Assembly (NCBI GenBank): GCA_023396555.1 | Contig: JAEWWC010000222.1 | Location: 1 to 30,621, forward strand | From: Bacillota bacterium | Lineage (GTDB): Bacteria > Bacillota > Clostridia > Christensenellales > SZUA-584 | Length of the DNA: 30,621 bases | Reading direction: 5' to 3' | Shown: positions 7,804 through 15,880 of the stretch, piece after piece | How positions within the stretch are numbered: position 1 is the first letter of the stretch | How the letters are laid out: each line of letters begins with the position of its first letter | Made by a program: the position numbers and the translations under genes | The notes under the pieces: generated by a model | Told to the model about the DNA's origin: nothing | The model's database searches: none | Seen by the model: only the letters and a program-made list of their open reading frames with translations

Positions 7804-8673
7804 TTATGACTCCCGATATACTTTGCTTTTTGAGAAGAGGCTTTCCAGAAAACCGGCCACGCCCAGCTTCTTCGGTTCCCTGGCCGGCAGGTTAAGATAC
7901 CTCTGTGTCAGCTCAATGATGTCAGCCGAAGCCACACTTTTCGGGAAGCTGATGAGCACCGGCACCTGCATCTTGATCGCGATGCTCATGCTGACATCGC
8001 GCGTGATATATCCCAGCCTGTTCAGCCGGATATTGAGATTTTTCTCCGCGATTCGGACGAAACCGTCCGCCACCGACATTGCCTCCTTGGCGCCCGTTAC
8101 CTGGTTGACCACCAAGCTGATCTGCGGCCGGTCACCCTGTTCGTGTACGAGCTTCAGCAGCGCATATGCGTCCACCACCGCCGTCGGTTCCGGCGTCGTA
8201 ACAAGTATCGTCTCATGGCTGGCGCGGATCAGCCGCATCGCGTTGTCCGAAAGCCCTGCGCTGGTATCAAATATAATCGTGTCCGCCACATCCTCCAGTT
8301 CGATAAGGCTGCTGACGATATCCATCAGCTGATCCGGCGCCATCCTGAACATCTCATACACGCCCGACCCGCCCGAGATGAAGTGCACGCCGGCCAGACC
8401 TGTCTCAATAATGTCACGCACATTTTTGCGCCCCTCGATCACGTCAATCAGGTCGTATTGAGTATGAACGCCCAGCATCACGTCGATGTTGTTGAACCCG
8501 AAGTCCGTGTCGATGATCAGCGGACGCCTGCCCCTTTGGCTGAGCGCGATCCCCAGATTCAGCGCCAGGCTGGATTTACCGACGCCGCCCTTGCCGCTCG
8601 CAATCGTCACGATCTTTGTCTGCGTATTACTCAGTTTCATCATCGTCCGCAGGTTCTGCGCCTGGTCTGTCAT
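7804..8673 (-). CDS. flhG: MinD-like ATPase FlhG (flagellar number regulator)
   Basis: FlhG (YlxH/FleN) is a membrane-associated ParA/MinD ATPase that limits flagellar number and activates the FlhF GTPase. From ATG 8673 the product is 289 aa and starts MTDQAQNLRTMMKL; DQAxxLR is the conserved N-terminal element that stimulates FlhF. The deviant Walker A motif GKGGVGKSSLA follows, then LIIDTDFGFNNIDVMLG (switch region) and IIFDTSAGLSDNAMRL. The C-terminal VAGFLESLFSKSKV looks like an amphipathic membrane-targeting helix. The frame stays open upstream to 8817, but that extension overlaps flhF, so the 4-bp ATGA overlap start is preferred. FlhG follows flhF and precedes pilZ and sigD. Confidence 0.95.
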   Translation of the reverse strand: MTDQAQNLRTMMKLSNTQTKIVTIASGKGGVGKSSLALNLGIALSQRGRRPLIIDTDFGFNNIDVMLGVHTQYDLIDVIEGRKNVRDIIETGLAGVHFISGGSGVYEMFRMAPDQLMDIVSSLIELEDVADTIIFDTSAGLSDNAMRLIRASHETILVTTPEPTAVVDAYALLKLVHEQGDRPQISLVVNQVTGAKEAMSVADGFVRIAEKNLNIRLNRLGYITRDVSMSIAIKMQVPVLISFPKSVASADIIELTQRYLNLPAREPKKLGVAGFLESLFSKSKVYRES

Positions 8674-10226
8674 AATACGCTCACCTTCTTTCCTACAATG
8701 TTGTCCGCGAGCTTCTTGGTGTCCGCCGGGCGGATATCGTCGGGCACATTCTGCCCCACCGTCACATATGCCAGTGGCCTGCCTGTCAGCTCCTTGATAT
8801 GGAGCACGTTGCCCCATGCGCTGACCTCATCCAGCTTGGTGAGTATCAGCTTATAGTCGGCCAGGAACGAATAGCTCCCGATGATCTCCCGTGTGGCTCT
8901 GTGCCCTGTCGCCACGCTGATGATCAGAAAAACCTCGTCAGCCTGGGCGGCCTTCAGGCACTCCTCCATTTCCGTTTGGTAGTCTTCATCGTCGGGGCTC
9001 TTGCCGGCGGTATCCACCAGCACCACATCCCTGTCCGCCAGCTCGTCCAATGCCTGCCTTAAGTCGGCGGGGGTGTAGGCCGTACGCATCGGAAGGTCCA
9101 TGATGTCCGCATAGATGCGCATGTGCTCCATCGCGCCAATGCGGTAGGTATCCATGTTGACGAGACCTACTTTCAGCTTGTGTTCCAGCATCAGCATGCC
9201 GGCCAGCTTGACCAGCGTCGTGGTCTTGCCCGCGCCCGTCGGTCCCACGAAGAACAGTACGTTCTGACGGTTAGCCTTTAGTTTAATGGGCAATGTCGCT
9301 CCCAGCTTGTCCATGATGATCTGCTGGGCGGCTGTCTCGGCTTTTACGCTGCGGCGGCTCTGCGCCATCTGCGTCTGCACCGCCAGCTGACGCGCCATCT
9401 CCTCGGGTACGTCCCGATCCACAAGACCGCTGTACAGATTTAGTATGTCGGGTGGCAGCCCCAGCGCCGAATCCTTTGTCATCAGGCTCATACGCTGCGT
9501 AAAATCCTGAACCGCATCCTTCAGCGATGCTATCTGGTCGGAGAGGGGGGGATTCTCCGTTTCAATCTCCACAAACGCCTGCGGTCTCGCCGCTGTTTTT
9601 TCCGCTTCCCTCGGCACCGACTCACTCTTTGCTGTTGCAGATTTAACGGGCTCAGGCCTTACGGGTTCAAACTTTTCAATTCGAGCTTCCTTCTTTGTCT
9701 CCGGTATTAAGGCGGGTGAGACGGCGGGCCCAGGTATCAAGTCCAATTCCAAACGCCGCATCAGTTCCGCAATTCGTTCCGGTTCCGGCGCGTAATCCGG
9801 CTCCGTGGCAGCGGCGCCCTGTCTGTTCAGGGCCGTCAGATCGGGCATCTCAAACGCAGGGAATATCACCGGCTCCAGCTCTGCCGGAGGAGCAGCAGCC
9901 ACCGCCTTGGTTGTTTGGCCCGCCTCCTGCTGCTGGACGGCTGCATAGCGGGCAAATGCAGGGTGTACCATGCGCGCAGGTCTTTCCGCATCTGCACTCG
10001 CCGGACCGCTCAGATGCTCCTGCTCTGGCGGCGCGGCGTATTCCGATGAGTGGCTGGCTAACGGTTCGTACGCTGCCACCACCTCAACCCCCTGCCTGAA
10101 AAGCCCGCCCAGCCCCTTGTGCCGGACCGGGTTACTGTCCATGATCACCGCATCAGGGCCCAGTTCCTGACGTATTTTTTCCATGGCCTCCTTCATATCG
10201 GCCGCTACGAATCGCTTGACTACCAA
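8670..10226 (-). CDS. flhF: Flagellar biosynthesis SRP-type GTPase FlhF
   Basis: FlhF is a signal-recognition-particle-type GTPase that dimerises at the membrane and marks the site of flagellar assembly. The 518-aa protein starts VVKRFVAADMKEAMEKIR, the conserved B-domain start. A long, Pro/Ala/Glu-rich disordered linker (about residues 55-225) follows, then an N domain and the G domain with GPTGAGKTT (328-336), NMDTYR (357-362), DTAGKSPDD (405-413) and TKLDE (463-467). The start codon is TTG at 10226, adjoining the flhA stop, with GGTGAG just upstream inside flhA; the family N-terminus supports it over the ATG ten codons later. It overlaps flhG by 4 bp. The linker is long but such linkers vary in this family. 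Confidence 0.96.
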   Translation of the reverse strand: MVVKRFVAADMKEAMEKIRQELGPDAVIMDSNPVRHKGLGGLFRQGVEVVAAYEPLASHSSEYAAPPEQEHLSGPASADAERPARMVHPAFARYAAVQQQEAGQTTKAVAAAPPAELEPVIFPAFEMPDLTALNRQGAAATEPDYAPEPERIAELMRRLELDLIPGPAVSPALIPETKKEARIEKFEPVRPEPVKSATAKSESVPREAEKTAARPQAFVEIETENPPLSDQIASLKDAVQDFTQRMSLMTKDSALGLPPDILNLYSGLVDRDVPEEMARQLAVQTQMAQSRRSVKAETAAQQIIMDKLGATLPIKLKANRQNVLFFVGPTGAGKTTTLVKLAGMLMLEHKLKVGLVNMDTYRIGAMEHMRIYADIMDLPMRTAYTPADLRQALDELADRDVVLVDTAGKSPDDEDYQTEMEECLKAAQADEVFLIISVATGHRATREIIGSYSFLADYKLILTKLDEVSAWGNVLHIKELTGRPLAYVTVGQNVPDDIRPADTKKLADNIVGKKVSVL

Positions 10227-12275
10227 CTAGATGCTCACCGTCCAGTCAGAATAGATTTCGACATGCTGCTCCAGCTCGTTGTATGAGAGCACCACCAGAT
10301 CAGGGAATACCTGCGACGATAAATTTTTCACATGTTTGCGGATCAGCGGAGACGTGATAATCATCGGAGACAGTCCGAGGCTTAAGAAGTGGTCCACCGC
10401 CTTCTTCAGGTTTGCCAAAAACCGCTGCAGTTGCGCCGGTTCCATCGCGACACCCGCGCCCTTGTCCGTCTGACGGATGCTGCCGGACAGCGCCTTTTCG
10501 GCTTCCGGGTTGATGGTAATGACGCGAGCTCTGCCGTCCGGCACAAAGTTACGCGTGATCGCGCGCTTCAGTTTCTGCCGGACATACTCCGTGAGCAGGT
10601 CCGTATCGCGCGTCAGGTTGCCGTAATCGCCCAATATCTCGAGTATCGAAGCGATGTCGCGGATGGAGACACCCTCGCGCAGCAGATTGGCCAGTACCTT
10701 CTGCACTTCACCGATGGAAAATATCTTGGGTACCACTTCATCCACCAGTGCCGGCTGCTGCTTTTTCAAGTTATCGATGATCGTCTGTACCTGCTGACGG
10801 CCCAACAGCTCATCCGCATGGCGCTTGATGATCTCCATCAGGTGCGTCGATATCACGGACGGCACGTCGATGGTGGTGTAGCCCTTGAGCTCCGCCTTCT
10901 CGCGATCCTCCTCGGCGATCCACAGCGCGGGCAGCCCGAATGTCGGCTCCACTGTCTCAATGCCGTCGATGGGTTCGTCCACGTCTTCCGGCTTTAAGGC
11001 CAGGTAATGCCCCAGCATCACTTCGCCCCTTGCCACGTCGAGGCCCTTGATCTTGATCACGTATTCTCGCGTACCCAGTTGAATGTTGTCACGCAAACGC
11101 ACGATGGGCACGATGATACCGAGATCCAGCGCACACTGCCGGCGGATCATGACAACGCGGTCCAGCAGGTCGCCGCCCTGTGACGCATCCACCAGCGATA
11201 TCAGGCCGTAGCCGAATTCCATCTCAATGAGATCCACATGCAGCAATGATGTCACGTTCTCGGGCTTGCGCTTTTCCTGCGCGCTGGTTTCCGCCACGTC
11301 GCGCTGCTCGGCTTCCTCCTGCTTCTTGGCCTTGCTGGACTTTGTATATCCGATGATGGGCAGAGCAACAGCCAGTATCAGCATTGGTAATTTAGGCAGT
11401 CCGGGTATCAGGCTGATCAACGCCAGCATCGCGCCCAACACATAGAACACAGCCGGATTTCCAAACATCTGCTTGGACAGATCCTGTCCGAAACCTTCCT
11501 TTGTGGCCGCACGCGTCACGATGATGCCTGTCGCAGTGGAGACCAATAGCGCCGGTATCTGGCTGCACAATCCATCGCCCACAGTCGCCAGCGTATAGAC
11601 CTGAATCACCTGATCGAACGGCATTGCTTTTCCGCCTGTGCCCAGCAGGCCCACCAGTATACCGCCGACGATGTTGATCACCGTTATGATGATGCCGATG
11701 ATGGCGTCGCCCTTGACAAACTTGGACGCACCGTCCATCGCGCCATAGAAATCCGCCTCGCGCTGTATGTCCTGCCGGCGTTCCCGGGCCTGATCCTCAC
11801 TGATGTTGCCAGCCGACAGGTCCGCGTCGATCGCCATCTGCTTACCGGGCATCGCGTCCAACGTGAACCGCGCAGCCACTTCCGACACGCGCTCCGCACC
11901 CTTGGTGATGACGATAAACTGCACTGCCACGATGATGAGAAATATCACGAGACCGACGACCAGGTTGCCGCCGACAACGAATTGTCCGAACGCTTTGATA
12001 ACCTCGCCGGCGTTACCGCCGTTGCCGAGTATCAGACGCGTGGAGGATATATTGAGCGCCAGCCGGAAAAGCGTGACGATCAGCAGTACCGTCGGAAAGG
12101 TGGAGAAGTCCAGTGTCCTCTTGGTGAACAGCGTGATCAGCAATATCAGCAGCGACATGGTGATATTGGCAATCAGGAAGAAGTCCATGAACCCCGGAGA
12201 CAGCGGTACGATGATCAGCAGTATGACGGCCAGCACCATCACCGCGATAAGTATGTCGCTCTTCTTAATTTTCAT
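10227..12275 (-). CDS. flhA: Flagellar type III export gate protein FlhA
   Basis: FlhA forms the nonameric ring of the export gate, couples proton flow to transport and docks chaperone-client complexes through its cytoplasmic domain. The 682-aa product has an N-terminal half with about eight transmembrane segments and the FHIPEP signature RFTLDAMPGKQMAIDADL (about residues 136-153). The conserved loop GGKAMPFDQVIQVYTLATVG follows, then a large cytoplasmic domain from about residue 330 (VDLIEMEFGYGLISLVD; later RDIASILEILGDYGN). The length is normal. ATG 12275 overlaps the flhB stop by 4 bp. Gene order fliO-P-Q-R-flhB-A is canonical. No missing segments were seen. Confidence 0.97.
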   Translation of the reverse strand: MKIKKSDILIAVMVLAVILLIIVPLSPGFMDFFLIANITMSLLILLITLFTKRTLDFSTFPTVLLIVTLFRLALNISSTRLILGNGGNAGEVIKAFGQFVVGGNLVVGLVIFLIIVAVQFIVITKGAERVSEVAARFTLDAMPGKQMAIDADLSAGNISEDQARERRQDIQREADFYGAMDGASKFVKGDAIIGIIITVINIVGGILVGLLGTGGKAMPFDQVIQVYTLATVGDGLCSQIPALLVSTATGIIVTRAATKEGFGQDLSKQMFGNPAVFYVLGAMLALISLIPGLPKLPMLILAVALPIIGYTKSSKAKKQEEAEQRDVAETSAQEKRKPENVTSLLHVDLIEMEFGYGLISLVDASQGGDLLDRVVMIRRQCALDLGIIVPIVRLRDNIQLGTREYVIKIKGLDVARGEVMLGHYLALKPEDVDEPIDGIETVEPTFGLPALWIAEEDREKAELKGYTTIDVPSVISTHLMEIIKRHADELLGRQQVQTIIDNLKKQQPALVDEVVPKIFSIGEVQKVLANLLREGVSIRDIASILEILGDYGNLTRDTDLLTEYVRQKLKRAITRNFVPDGRARVITINPEAEKALSGSIRQTDKGAGVAMEPAQLQRFLANLKKAVDHFLSLGLSPMIITSPLIRKHVKNLSSQVFPDLVVLSYNELEQHVEIYSDWTVSI

Positions 12276-13345
12276 GATCTGCGTCCCCCTTTCTTCATCC
12301 GGTACACATAGGCCAGCACTTCTGCCACCGCCTTGTAGAGATCCTCAGGCACTTCGTCTCCGATGTCACAGAAGAAGTACAGCGCCCGTGCGAGCTGCAC
12401 GTTTTCCACGATCTCCACCGAACATTCCCGCGCCCGCTCCTTAATCTTCTGAGCCAAAAAGTCCTTGCCCTTTGCCACCACTACCGGCGCCTTATGCTGG
12501 TTCTCCTTGTACGAGAGCGCCACCGCGAAGTGTGTCGGGTTGGTGATGATCACATCCGCATCCTTCACCGCCTGCATCATGCGCATCCGGCTCATCTGCC
12601 GCTGTTTCTGTGCGATGCGCCCCTTGGTCTGCGGATTGCCCTCTGTCAGCTTGTACTCGTCCTTGACCTCCTGCTTGGTCATCATCAGGTCCTTGTTATG
12701 CTTCCATCGCTGATACAGGTAGTCGAACGGCGCGAATACTGCCAGTGCAATCGCGAGGTTGAACGCCACGGCGATGATTGTGTCTACGAACGACGCGGCG
12801 GAGAAGGGAACCTCCTGCGCCATCAGCGCCGGGAAACCACCCATGCGGGTCTCGAACTCCGAGTAAGCCACATATCCCAGGATGACCGTTTTGATAATGG
12901 CCTTCAGGAGGTCGATCAGCGTCCGTTTGGAGAATATCCGCTTGAACCCGGACATCGGACTGATGCGGTCCATCTTGGGTGCAAGCGCCTTGGTGGAAAA
13001 CACGAAGCCCGTCTGCAGTACGTTGAACACCACACCCGTCACCAGCGCCGCCGCCATAAAAGGCAGCATAATCGTCAGAAACATGGTGGCTGCGTCCTTG
13101 AAAGCCGCCATCACCGATGCGTTGGTCAGCGTATCCGGTCCGGCGCTGGAGAAGAAATGTTTCTGTACGTCAAACATCCCTTCCACCATCTGCTTGCCGA
13201 ATATGGACAGCGCCCCGAACATCACAGCCAGCGACAACGCGGTGATCAGTTCAGTACTTTTGACGACCTGCCCTTTTTCCCGCGCCTCTCGCTTTCGTTT
13301 TGGTGTGGCTTTTTCTGTCTTGTCCCCGCTCTGCTGTGCACTCAT
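12272..13345 (-). CDS. flhB: Flagellar export gate and substrate-specificity switch FlhB
   Basis: FlhB is the membrane export component whose cytoplasmic domain cleaves itself at NPTH, switching export from rod-hook to filament substrates. The 357-aa protein starts KTEKATPKRKREAREKGQVV, the family N-terminus, has four membrane segments, and carries NPTH at residues 269-272. The C-terminal domain continues VVVAKGKDFLAQKIKERARE and ends with YKAVAEVLAYVYRMKKG. It overlaps fliR upstream and flhA downstream by 4 bp each. A second, autocleavage-site-less copy of its C-terminal domain is encoded at 20892-21197. Confidence 0.97.
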   Translation of the reverse strand: MSAQQSGDKTEKATPKRKREAREKGQVVKSTELITALSLAVMFGALSIFGKQMVEGMFDVQKHFFSSAGPDTLTNASVMAAFKDAATMFLTIMLPFMAAALVTGVVFNVLQTGFVFSTKALAPKMDRISPMSGFKRIFSKRTLIDLLKAIIKTVILGYVAYSEFETRMGGFPALMAQEVPFSAASFVDTIIAVAFNLAIALAVFAPFDYLYQRWKHNKDLMMTKQEVKDEYKLTEGNPQTKGRIAQKQRQMSRMRMMQAVKDADVIITNPTHFAVALSYKENQHKAPVVVAKGKDFLAQKIKERARECSVEIVENVQLARALYFFCDIGDEVPEDLYKAVAEVLAYVYRMKKGGRRS

Positions 13346-14127
13346 GCTGCCAGCCCCGCCAGCATTTTATCGATGGATGAGAACATGTTGCGGAATATTA
13401 CATCGGTGAAAGCCACATACACCGGAATGATAATCATCAATATCAGAAAACCCAGCAGCATCTTGATGGGGATACCCACCACGAACACGTTCATCTGCGG
13501 TATCGCGCGGACGATGAACCCCATTGCCACCTCTCCGAGGAGACCCGCCGCGATCAGCGGCATTGCCACGTTAACCGTCAGCAGGAATGCAAGAGCGAAC
13601 ACCTCGAGCGCCGCCATACCGATAGCCGGGTTCAGTGTCACCTCTCCAAGCGGTATATTGGTGACGGTGGAGCGTACGATATAGATCAGCTGCAGATGGC
13701 CGTTCACCCCAAAGAACGTCAGCAGCAGTATCACATTGAGCATCGTACCCGTTATCGGTACGCTGATGTTGCTCTGCACGTCGAACACGTTCACCATGCC
13801 GAAGCCCATCTGCATGTCCATAACCTGCCCCGCCGTCTGCACAAGGGAGAAGAACAGCGTGGTGACATACCCGATCACCAATCCGAACAGCAGCTCCTTG
13901 ATGCACAGCACCGCGAATTCGAGCACGCCGTTGTAGCGGATCGCTCCGCCCGCCGGTTCTGCGGCGAATATCACATAGGTGACCACCACGCAGAACGCGA
14001 TTTTCATCATGTTCGGGATGTTTCTTCGCCCGAATATCGGCGACGAGATGATCAGCGCGCTCACCCGAAGCAGCATCAGTATGAAATAATCCAGGTTCGC
14101 TGTCACCGCGCTCAATATCCCATCCAT
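13342..14127 (-). CDS. fliR: Flagellar export gate protein FliR
   Basis: FliR is an integral membrane subunit of the FliP5Q4R1 export pore. The 261-aa product is highly hydrophobic with several transmembrane segments (for example YFILMLLRVSALIISSPIFG at about residues 14-33, and the C-terminal MLLGFLILMIIIPVYVAF). It shows the FliR motifs SPIFGRRNIP and GQVMDMQMGFGMVNVFD. Start ATG 14127 has AAAGAGG nearby, 9 bp after fliQ. The stop overlaps the flhB start. Length and order are canonical. Confidence 0.96.
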   Translation of the reverse strand: MDGILSAVTANLDYFILMLLRVSALIISSPIFGRRNIPNMMKIAFCVVVTYVIFAAEPAGGAIRYNGVLEFAVLCIKELLFGLVIGYVTTLFFSLVQTAGQVMDMQMGFGMVNVFDVQSNISVPITGTMLNVILLLTFFGVNGHLQLIYIVRSTVTNIPLGEVTLNPAIGMAALEVFALAFLLTVNVAMPLIAAGLLGEVAMGFIVRAIPQMNVFVVGIPIKMLLGFLILMIIIPVYVAFTDVIFRNMFSSIDKMLAGLAA

Positions 14128-14136
14128 GGTTCCTCT

Positions 14137-14406
14137 TTACTTAAGCATCGTCGTCGCGTATCCAAACATCCGAACAGAAAACTCCGTCATATTGGACAGC
14201 ATCATGCCGCCGAACACCAGCATCGTCAGCAGTATCGCGACAATTTTGGGCACAAAGGCGAGCGTCTGCTCGTTGATCTGCGTGGTCGCCTGAAATATCG
14301 ATATCACCACGCCCACCACCATCGCCACGATCATGATGGGGGCCGCCACTGTCAATATGGTTGTCACCGCATCCTGCATCACGGTTATGACTTCCGCCTG
14401 GTCCAT
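14137..14406 (-). CDS. fliQ: Flagellar export gate protein FliQ
   Basis: FliQ is the small two-helix membrane subunit of the FliPQR pore. The product is 89 aa, the usual family length. It has two hydrophobic helices (ILTVAAPIMIVAMVVGVVIS and a second around IVAILLTMLVFGGMMLSNM) joined by the conserved loop FQATTQINEQTLAFVPK. AAAGGAGG precedes ATG 14406. It lies between fliP and fliR. Confidence 0.96.
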   Translation of the reverse strand: MDQAEVITVMQDAVTTILTVAAPIMIVAMVVGVVISIFQATTQINEQTLAFVPKIVAILLTMLVFGGMMLSNMTEFSVRMFGYATTMLK

Positions 14407-14455
14407 TCTCAGCTTCCTCCTTTAATGCCTTATCCCATATGTCAGCCGCTTTAAC

Positions 14456-15271
14456 CTAGCCAAAGCTGGTGAGCAGTGTCTTCACTGTCAGCGTCCACCC
14501 GTCCACCAGCACAAACAGCAGCACTTTGAACGGCAGCGATATCACGATCGGCGGCAGCATCATCATGCCCATCGACATCAGCGCGCTCGCCACGATCATA
14601 TCCAGCACGATAAACGGAATGTACAGCAGGAAACCGATCTGAAAGCCGCGCTTTATTTCGCTCGTGATGAACGCGGGTATCAGCGTGGTGTTGGCCACAT
14701 CGTCCATGCTCTCGATTTGTGCGTCCTTATCCGACACGGAGATGAAGAATTCCAGGTCGCTCTTGTACGTCTGTTTGAGCATGAACTCGCGTACCGGTTC
14801 CATTGCCCGTTCGAACGCTTCCTCCTGCGATATCTCTTCCGCGACATACGGCTGATAGGCATTTACGTTGATATTGTCTATCACCGGCGACATCACGAAG
14901 AAAGTAAGGAACAGCGCCAGCCCGATTAACACCTGGTTGGGCGGCATCTGCTGCAGCCCAAGCCCATTGCGGATGAGCGACAGTACGATGATGATGCGCG
15001 GGAAGCAGGTGAGCATGATGAGTATGGACGGCAGCACTGACAGCACAGTCAGCAGCAGCACGATGTCCACCGTCTCGGAGCGGCTGCCCAGCAAACCGCC
15101 CAGCGGGCTGTCCTCGTCCGCGTTGTCGCTGGTGGACAGTATCGAGCAGCCCGTCAGCAGCAGCACAAGCAGCAGCCCCAGCGCCATGCCGAGTATCAGC
15201 TTTTTGTTCACACGGCTGCGTTTCTTGCTCTTACGCGCAGGAGGCGGTGTCAGCATGGGTCTAATGTTCAT
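14456..15271 (-). CDS. fliP: Flagellar export gate protein FliP
   Basis: FliP is the five-copy core of the export pore. The 271-aa product has all family blocks: MLTCFPRIIIVLSLIRNGLG, QMPPNQVLIGLALFLTFFVM, ITSEIKRGFQIGFLLYIPFI, and the final SLPFKVLLFVLVDGW. The N-terminus is unusual. A very basic stretch (residues 12-24) is followed by a hydrophobic core ending LLLTGC, a textbook lipobox with Cys at residue 42. FliP normally carries a cleavable signal peptide; here the sequence suggests cleavage by lipoprotein signal peptidase and a lipid anchor. ATG 15271 overlaps the fliO stop by 4 bp; a shorter start would remove the positive n-region. Confidence 0.95.
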   Translation of the reverse strand: MNIRPMLTPPPARKSKKRSRVNKKLILGMALGLLLVLLLTGCSILSTSDNADEDSPLGGLLGSRSETVDIVLLLTVLSVLPSILIMLTCFPRIIIVLSLIRNGLGLQQMPPNQVLIGLALFLTFFVMSPVIDNINVNAYQPYVAEEISQEEAFERAMEPVREFMLKQTYKSDLEFFISVSDKDAQIESMDDVANTTLIPAFITSEIKRGFQIGFLLYIPFIVLDMIVASALMSMGMMMLPPIVISLPFKVLLFVLVDGWTLTVKTLLTSFG

Positions 15272-15768
15272 GACAGGCCTCCATCTCCGCCGCTGCGGTT
15301 CTTTCTCTGTTCAATGGCGCGGCTCATCTGTTCGAGAATGTCTTCTGTAGTCGTATGAGTGGTCGGCCTTGCACTTTCCTTTTTCCGCTCCTTATACTGC
15401 ATGCGCGCCTTGGCGAGGTCCGCCTGTGCGGTTCTGGCGTTGCTGAAGAAAGACGCTGCCTTGCCGAAAACGCTGCCTTCGCCAGCGCCCGAAGAAGCCT
15501 CGTCCAGTTCGCCCAAAGCTTCCTTGTCAATTTCGCCCAATGTGTTGATGGATTGGTTGGTCACGCCGATGAGAATGCACTTGCCGCCGACCTCGGTCAG
15601 ATATAGGCTCTTGTCCTTGGCGATCGCCATGCGGTCAAGAACGCTGATGTGACGGCTCTTCATCATGCGCCTTGTTTTCTTGGAAAAATATTTTGTCATT
15701 ACATATGCGCCGATGAGCACGGCAACCATAACGACAATATAAAAAAGTGTAGACCCCATATTGTCCAT
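15268..15768 (-). CDS. fliO: Flagellar biosynthesis protein FliO
   Basis: FliO is a small membrane protein that helps assemble the FliP ring before FliQ and FliR join. The 166-aa product begins MDNMGSTLFYIVVMVAVLIG with one transmembrane helix and then has the FliO core (RHISVLDRMAIAKDKSLYLT, GGKCILIGVTNQSI). The tail is long, charged and probably disordered. An in-frame TTG at 15774 is too close to the GGGGGG ribosome-binding site; ATG 15768 has ideal spacing. The ribosome-binding site and start codon lie inside a 12-bp perfect stem described separately. It is the first gene after a 139-bp gap and overlaps fliP by 4 bp. Confidence 0.92.
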   Translation of the reverse strand: MDNMGSTLFYIVVMVAVLIGAYVMTKYFSKKTRRMMKSRHISVLDRMAIAKDKSLYLTEVGGKCILIGVTNQSINTLGEIDKEALGELDEASSGAGEGSVFGKAASFFSNARTAQADLAKARMQYKERKKESARPTTHTTTEDILEQMSRAIEQRKNRSGGDGGLS

Positions 15769-15796
15769 TGACAAACCCCCCTACGGTCTACACTTT
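15744..15796 (-). promoter_or_regulatory. Nested stem-loop enclosing the fliO ribosome-binding site and start codon
   Basis: In the fliO transcript, AAAGTGTAGACC (15796 down to 15785) pairs perfectly with GGTCTACACTTT (15755 down to 15744, fliO codons 5-8). The 29-base loop contains the GGGGGG ribosome-binding site (15776-15781). It also contains a second perfect stem, TTGTC/GACAA, whose four-base loop AATG includes the AUG. The outer 3' arm runs into a U-rich stretch (six T in a row). The structure could mask initiation, act as an attenuator, or stabilise a processed 5' end. Seen directly; the function is inferred. Confidence 0.6.
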
Positions 15797-15814
15797 ATAT
15801 ACCCCTAGATTATT

Positions 15815-15841
15815 GGATGAAACAGTATTTCTTTTTCATCC
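15815..15841 (-). promoter_or_regulatory. Hairpin in the fliE-fliO gap
   Basis: GGATGAAA (15815-15822) and TTTCATCC (15834-15841) form a perfect 8-bp stem with an 11-base loop. It is not followed by a T-run on either strand, so it is not an ordinary intrinsic terminator. It lies about 20 bp upstream of the fliO start-codon stem and could be a processing or stability element between fliE and fliO. Confidence 0.45.
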
Positions 15842-15853
15842 GCAAAAAACCGC

Positions 15854-15880
15854 TAAAGTTTTCCGCTAATATACCGATTA
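15854..15880 (+). promoter_or_regulatory. Candidate sigma-28 promoter on the strand opposite to fliE
   Basis: TAAAGTTT (15854-15861), 11 bases, then ACCGATTA (15873-15880). This matches the classic sigma-28 pattern TAAAGTTT-N11-GCCGATAA at 8 of 8 in the -35, exact spacing, and 6 of 8 in the -10. It points rightward, into the 3' end of fliE, flgC and flgB, all on the other strand, with no plus-strand gene to serve. If active it would make an antisense RNA. The alternative is a chance match in an A+T-rich gap. Confidence 0.45.

Noticed and set aside
8674..8817. 48-codon N-terminal extension of flhG
   Set aside because: It lies inside flhF in another frame and does not resemble FlhG; the DQAxxLR start at 8673 is conserved.
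12494..13684. 396-codon open frame on the plus strand
   Set aside because: Antisense to flhB and fliR, His/Arg-rich, no domain; a shadow of the real genes.
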